This document shows, piece after piece, positions 15,110 to 16,611 of a stretch of 16,611 bases of DNA. The DNA comes from Actinomycetales bacterium (lineage in GTDB: Bacteria; Actinomycetota; Actinomycetes; Actinomycetales; Dermatophilaceae): positions 1 through 16,611 of the forward strand of contig JADJVX010000013.1 in NCBI GenBank assembly GCA_016710385.1. The letters run 5' to 3'. Made by a program: the position numbers and the translations under genes. Position 1 is the stretch's first letter. Every line of letters starts with the position of its first letter. Under the pieces are notes generated by a model. It did not search any database. It worked only from the letters and a program-made list of their open reading frames with translations, and was not told where the DNA came from.

Positions 15110-15960
15110 GACCACCGTCGCCAGCAGCTCACTACCTCCCAGATGCGTCCGCATGCCCGGCGCAACGGGCCTTCATGACCGTCGCCACCGCGTGTCGGGC
15201 CACACGCCGACGCCAACCAACCGCACCTGTCGATCGACGACCCGGAGGTGCCGCACCAGTTCCGGGTGGCCTACCGCCGACTGCGGTCGCTGCTGTCGCT
15301 GGCCCGCGAGGTACACCAAGGCCGACCCCGAGGGCATGCGGCTCAAGGTCGAACTGCGTGAGCTGGTCGCCAACCCCGGCGAGGCCTGCGACCTCGAGCC
15401 GTCTTCCTCGAGACCAACCCGCACACGTCCGAGGCCGACCACGCCAAGATCGACGCGGCCCGGGTCCGGGCCTACGAGAAGGCTGCCACCACCCTCGACA
15501 GCGCGGACTGGAGAAGTCGGCACGACCTCCTTCGACCGCTGGCCCGATAAGGGCAAGTGGCGCAAGAGCCTGGGCGACGAGCTCGTGGACTGGCCGCACC
15601 ATGGCCCGCCACGCCTTCGGCCGGCGCCGGTCGCGAATCGTCGCCATGGGCAAGGCGCTGGACGAGTTGAGCGCATACGACCGCCACCAGGTGCGCATCG
15701 AGGCCAAGAAGCTGCGTTATGGCTGCCAGTTCTTCGCGCCGCTGTGGCCCGAGCAGGCAGCCGAGATCTCCGCGATGGAGAAGTCGCTCGCGACCATCCA
15801 GGATGCCCTCGGCAAACTCAACGACGCCGCGACCTGGGAGCACATGGTCGCGCTCTGGCCAGACCTCGACCACACCGACGCCCCGCACGTCGACGAGGAC
15901 ATGCAGCTGGTGCGCGCCCAGAACGCCGTCAACGAGCTCACTGGCCAACGCCGTTCTGGC
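15110..15960 (+). pseudogene. CHAD-domain protein, interrupted by several frameshifts
   Basis: Coherent CHAD-domain segments occur in three frames. The N-terminal signature PEVPHQFRVAYRRLRSLLSLA (conserved His at 15254) is followed after a join near 15310 by RLKVELRELVANPGEACDLE, after one near 15397 by VFLETNPHTSEADHAKIDA, and after others near 15510 and 15600 by ARHAFGRRRSRIVAMGKAL and then the second signature, YDRHQVRIEAKKLRYGCQFF. The rest, to about 15940, is helical. CHAD is an all-helical domain with conserved histidines and basic residues that binds polyphosphate. No start codon or ribosome site could be fixed, and the exact end is uncertain. It follows pxpC on the same strand. At least four frame changes mean either a decayed gene or poor sequence. 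Confidence 0.75.
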
Positions 15961-16073
15961 GGGTCTGACTGCGCCAGGCACGAAAAATCCCGATTCCCAG
16001 ACACGGCAGTCGGTCGCGCGCGCGACACTGACGACACCCAGTCACATCCCGACTTCTCCCGGGAGATGGCCCC

Positions 16074-16462
16074 ATGTCGTTGTGGAACGAACTGCCCGAC
16101 CCGTCCGGTCGACCGGCGCGCTCGACGGGTTGCAGCCTGCTGAGGGCCTGGATGGCTCCGGCCCTGTCGAGACCTCCGACGCGGACGGCACCTGGTCGAC
16201 TCCACACGGGCCACCGAGGACCTCACCGGTCCTCGCCCTGACCTTCGCGTTCCGCGCCTTCAGCACCGGCGGGGCCGGCGGCCGGCGGGTCGGCGGCGGC
16301 CTGGGCATCACGCCGTTCGGAGTTCGCCGATCCGCACGTCGTGGTCACGCTTTCGTTCCATCTCACCGGCCCCGGCGGCTCCCGCGACGGCGGCTGGAAG
16401 GTCGAGCTCACCACCCCATCGCTGCGGATCAGATGCCGTTCCTGCGCGGTGCCAGCGCCTGA
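16074..16462 (+). CDS. Unidentified, probably frameshifted protein gene
   Basis: I do not recognise this gene. ATG 16074 is preceded by GGGAG about 9 nt upstream and opens MSLWNELPDPSGRPARSTG, but that frame stops at 16241. Protein-like sequence seems to continue in another phase (GLDGSGPVETSDADGTWST, then VLALTFAFRAF up to about 16315) and back in the first phase from 16323 (FADPHVVVTLSFHLTGPG, GGWKVELTTPSLR). An in-frame stop at 16462 in the second phase is a plausible end. If real, this would be a roughly 130-residue soluble protein with beta-strand character and two indels. The alternative is that it is non-coding. Confidence 0.25.
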
Positions 16463-16611
16463 CACCTTCTGTCACCGGCGCGCTGATGCCGCCAAACCGA
16501 CGGTCGCGTAACCCTGCCGGCCGTCAAGGTCGCGGTAGTCCAGCTCGCCGGCGCGGCCGTCTCGGTCGACCTCAGGTCGGTTACGATCGGCCCCGGTGCG
16601 GCCGACCAGAT
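16463..16611. other. Right-edge segment without a supportable feature
   Basis: Short open frames exist on both strands, but none has a start codon with a ribosome site or a recognisable motif. The segment may be the edge of a gene that lies mostly outside the window. Confidence 0.3.

Overview
The window is very GC-rich and reads as an actinobacterial chromosome segment. Supporting traits are leaderless-looking starts (a TAnnnT -10 box exactly 6 nt before GTG or ATG), strong terminator-like hairpins without T-tracts, Ala/Pro-rich linkers, a penicillin-binding lipoprotein and a zinc-finger-tailed ECF sigma factor. Micrococcales is a reasonable guess, but that is inference only. There is no rRNA, tRNA, CRISPR array, integrase, transposase or phage module.

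Layout. 1-383 (minus): N-terminal part of a Ric/ScdA/YtfE-type Fe-S repair di-iron protein, with a promoter and dyad upstream. 447-2125 (minus): a secreted lipoprotein related to the N,N-dimethylformamidase large subunit, broken by about six frameshifts. 2241-4346 (plus): penicillin-binding lipoprotein. 4493-4897: SRPBCC protein, then a strong hairpin. 5102-7058: SulP transporter with a STAS domain and a repeat-rich tail (one frameshift), followed after 1 nt by a MOSC-domain gene (7060-7722). 7884-8084: small DUF2892 membrane protein. 8224-8979: ECF sigma factor with a fused C-terminal zinc-finger domain. 9024-9650: array of 137-bp tandem repeats between convergent genes. 9725-10669 and 10666-11964 (minus): aldose 1-epimerase translationally coupled to a CarH/LitR-like MerR-B12 regulator. 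12153-12428 (plus): divergent GlsB/YeaQ-type stress membrane protein with a near-consensus promoter. 12587-about 15072: pxpA-pxpB-pxpC 5-oxoprolinase operon, with frameshifts in B and C. About 15110-15960: badly frameshifted CHAD-domain gene. 16074-16462: unidentified, probably frameshifted gene.

How the genes fit together. The clearest functional unit is pxpABC, which converts 5-oxoproline to glutamate. The SulP-MOSC pair and the carH-like/galM pair are two-gene operons by spacing. The carH-like gene diverges from glsB across a 188-bp intergenic stretch with relatively AT-rich promoter elements, and could regulate it.

Two signals are not explained by the genes. First, the 9-mer CGGCATACC (or its complement) occurs 18 times, in coding and non-coding DNA, on both strands and in all reading frames; by hand estimate well under one copy is expected. 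Second, there is the hairpin-bearing 137-bp repeat array. Frameshifts are concentrated in two patches (about 600-2110 and 13860-15950), often at C/G runs, so sequence or assembly error must be excluded before calling those genes dead.
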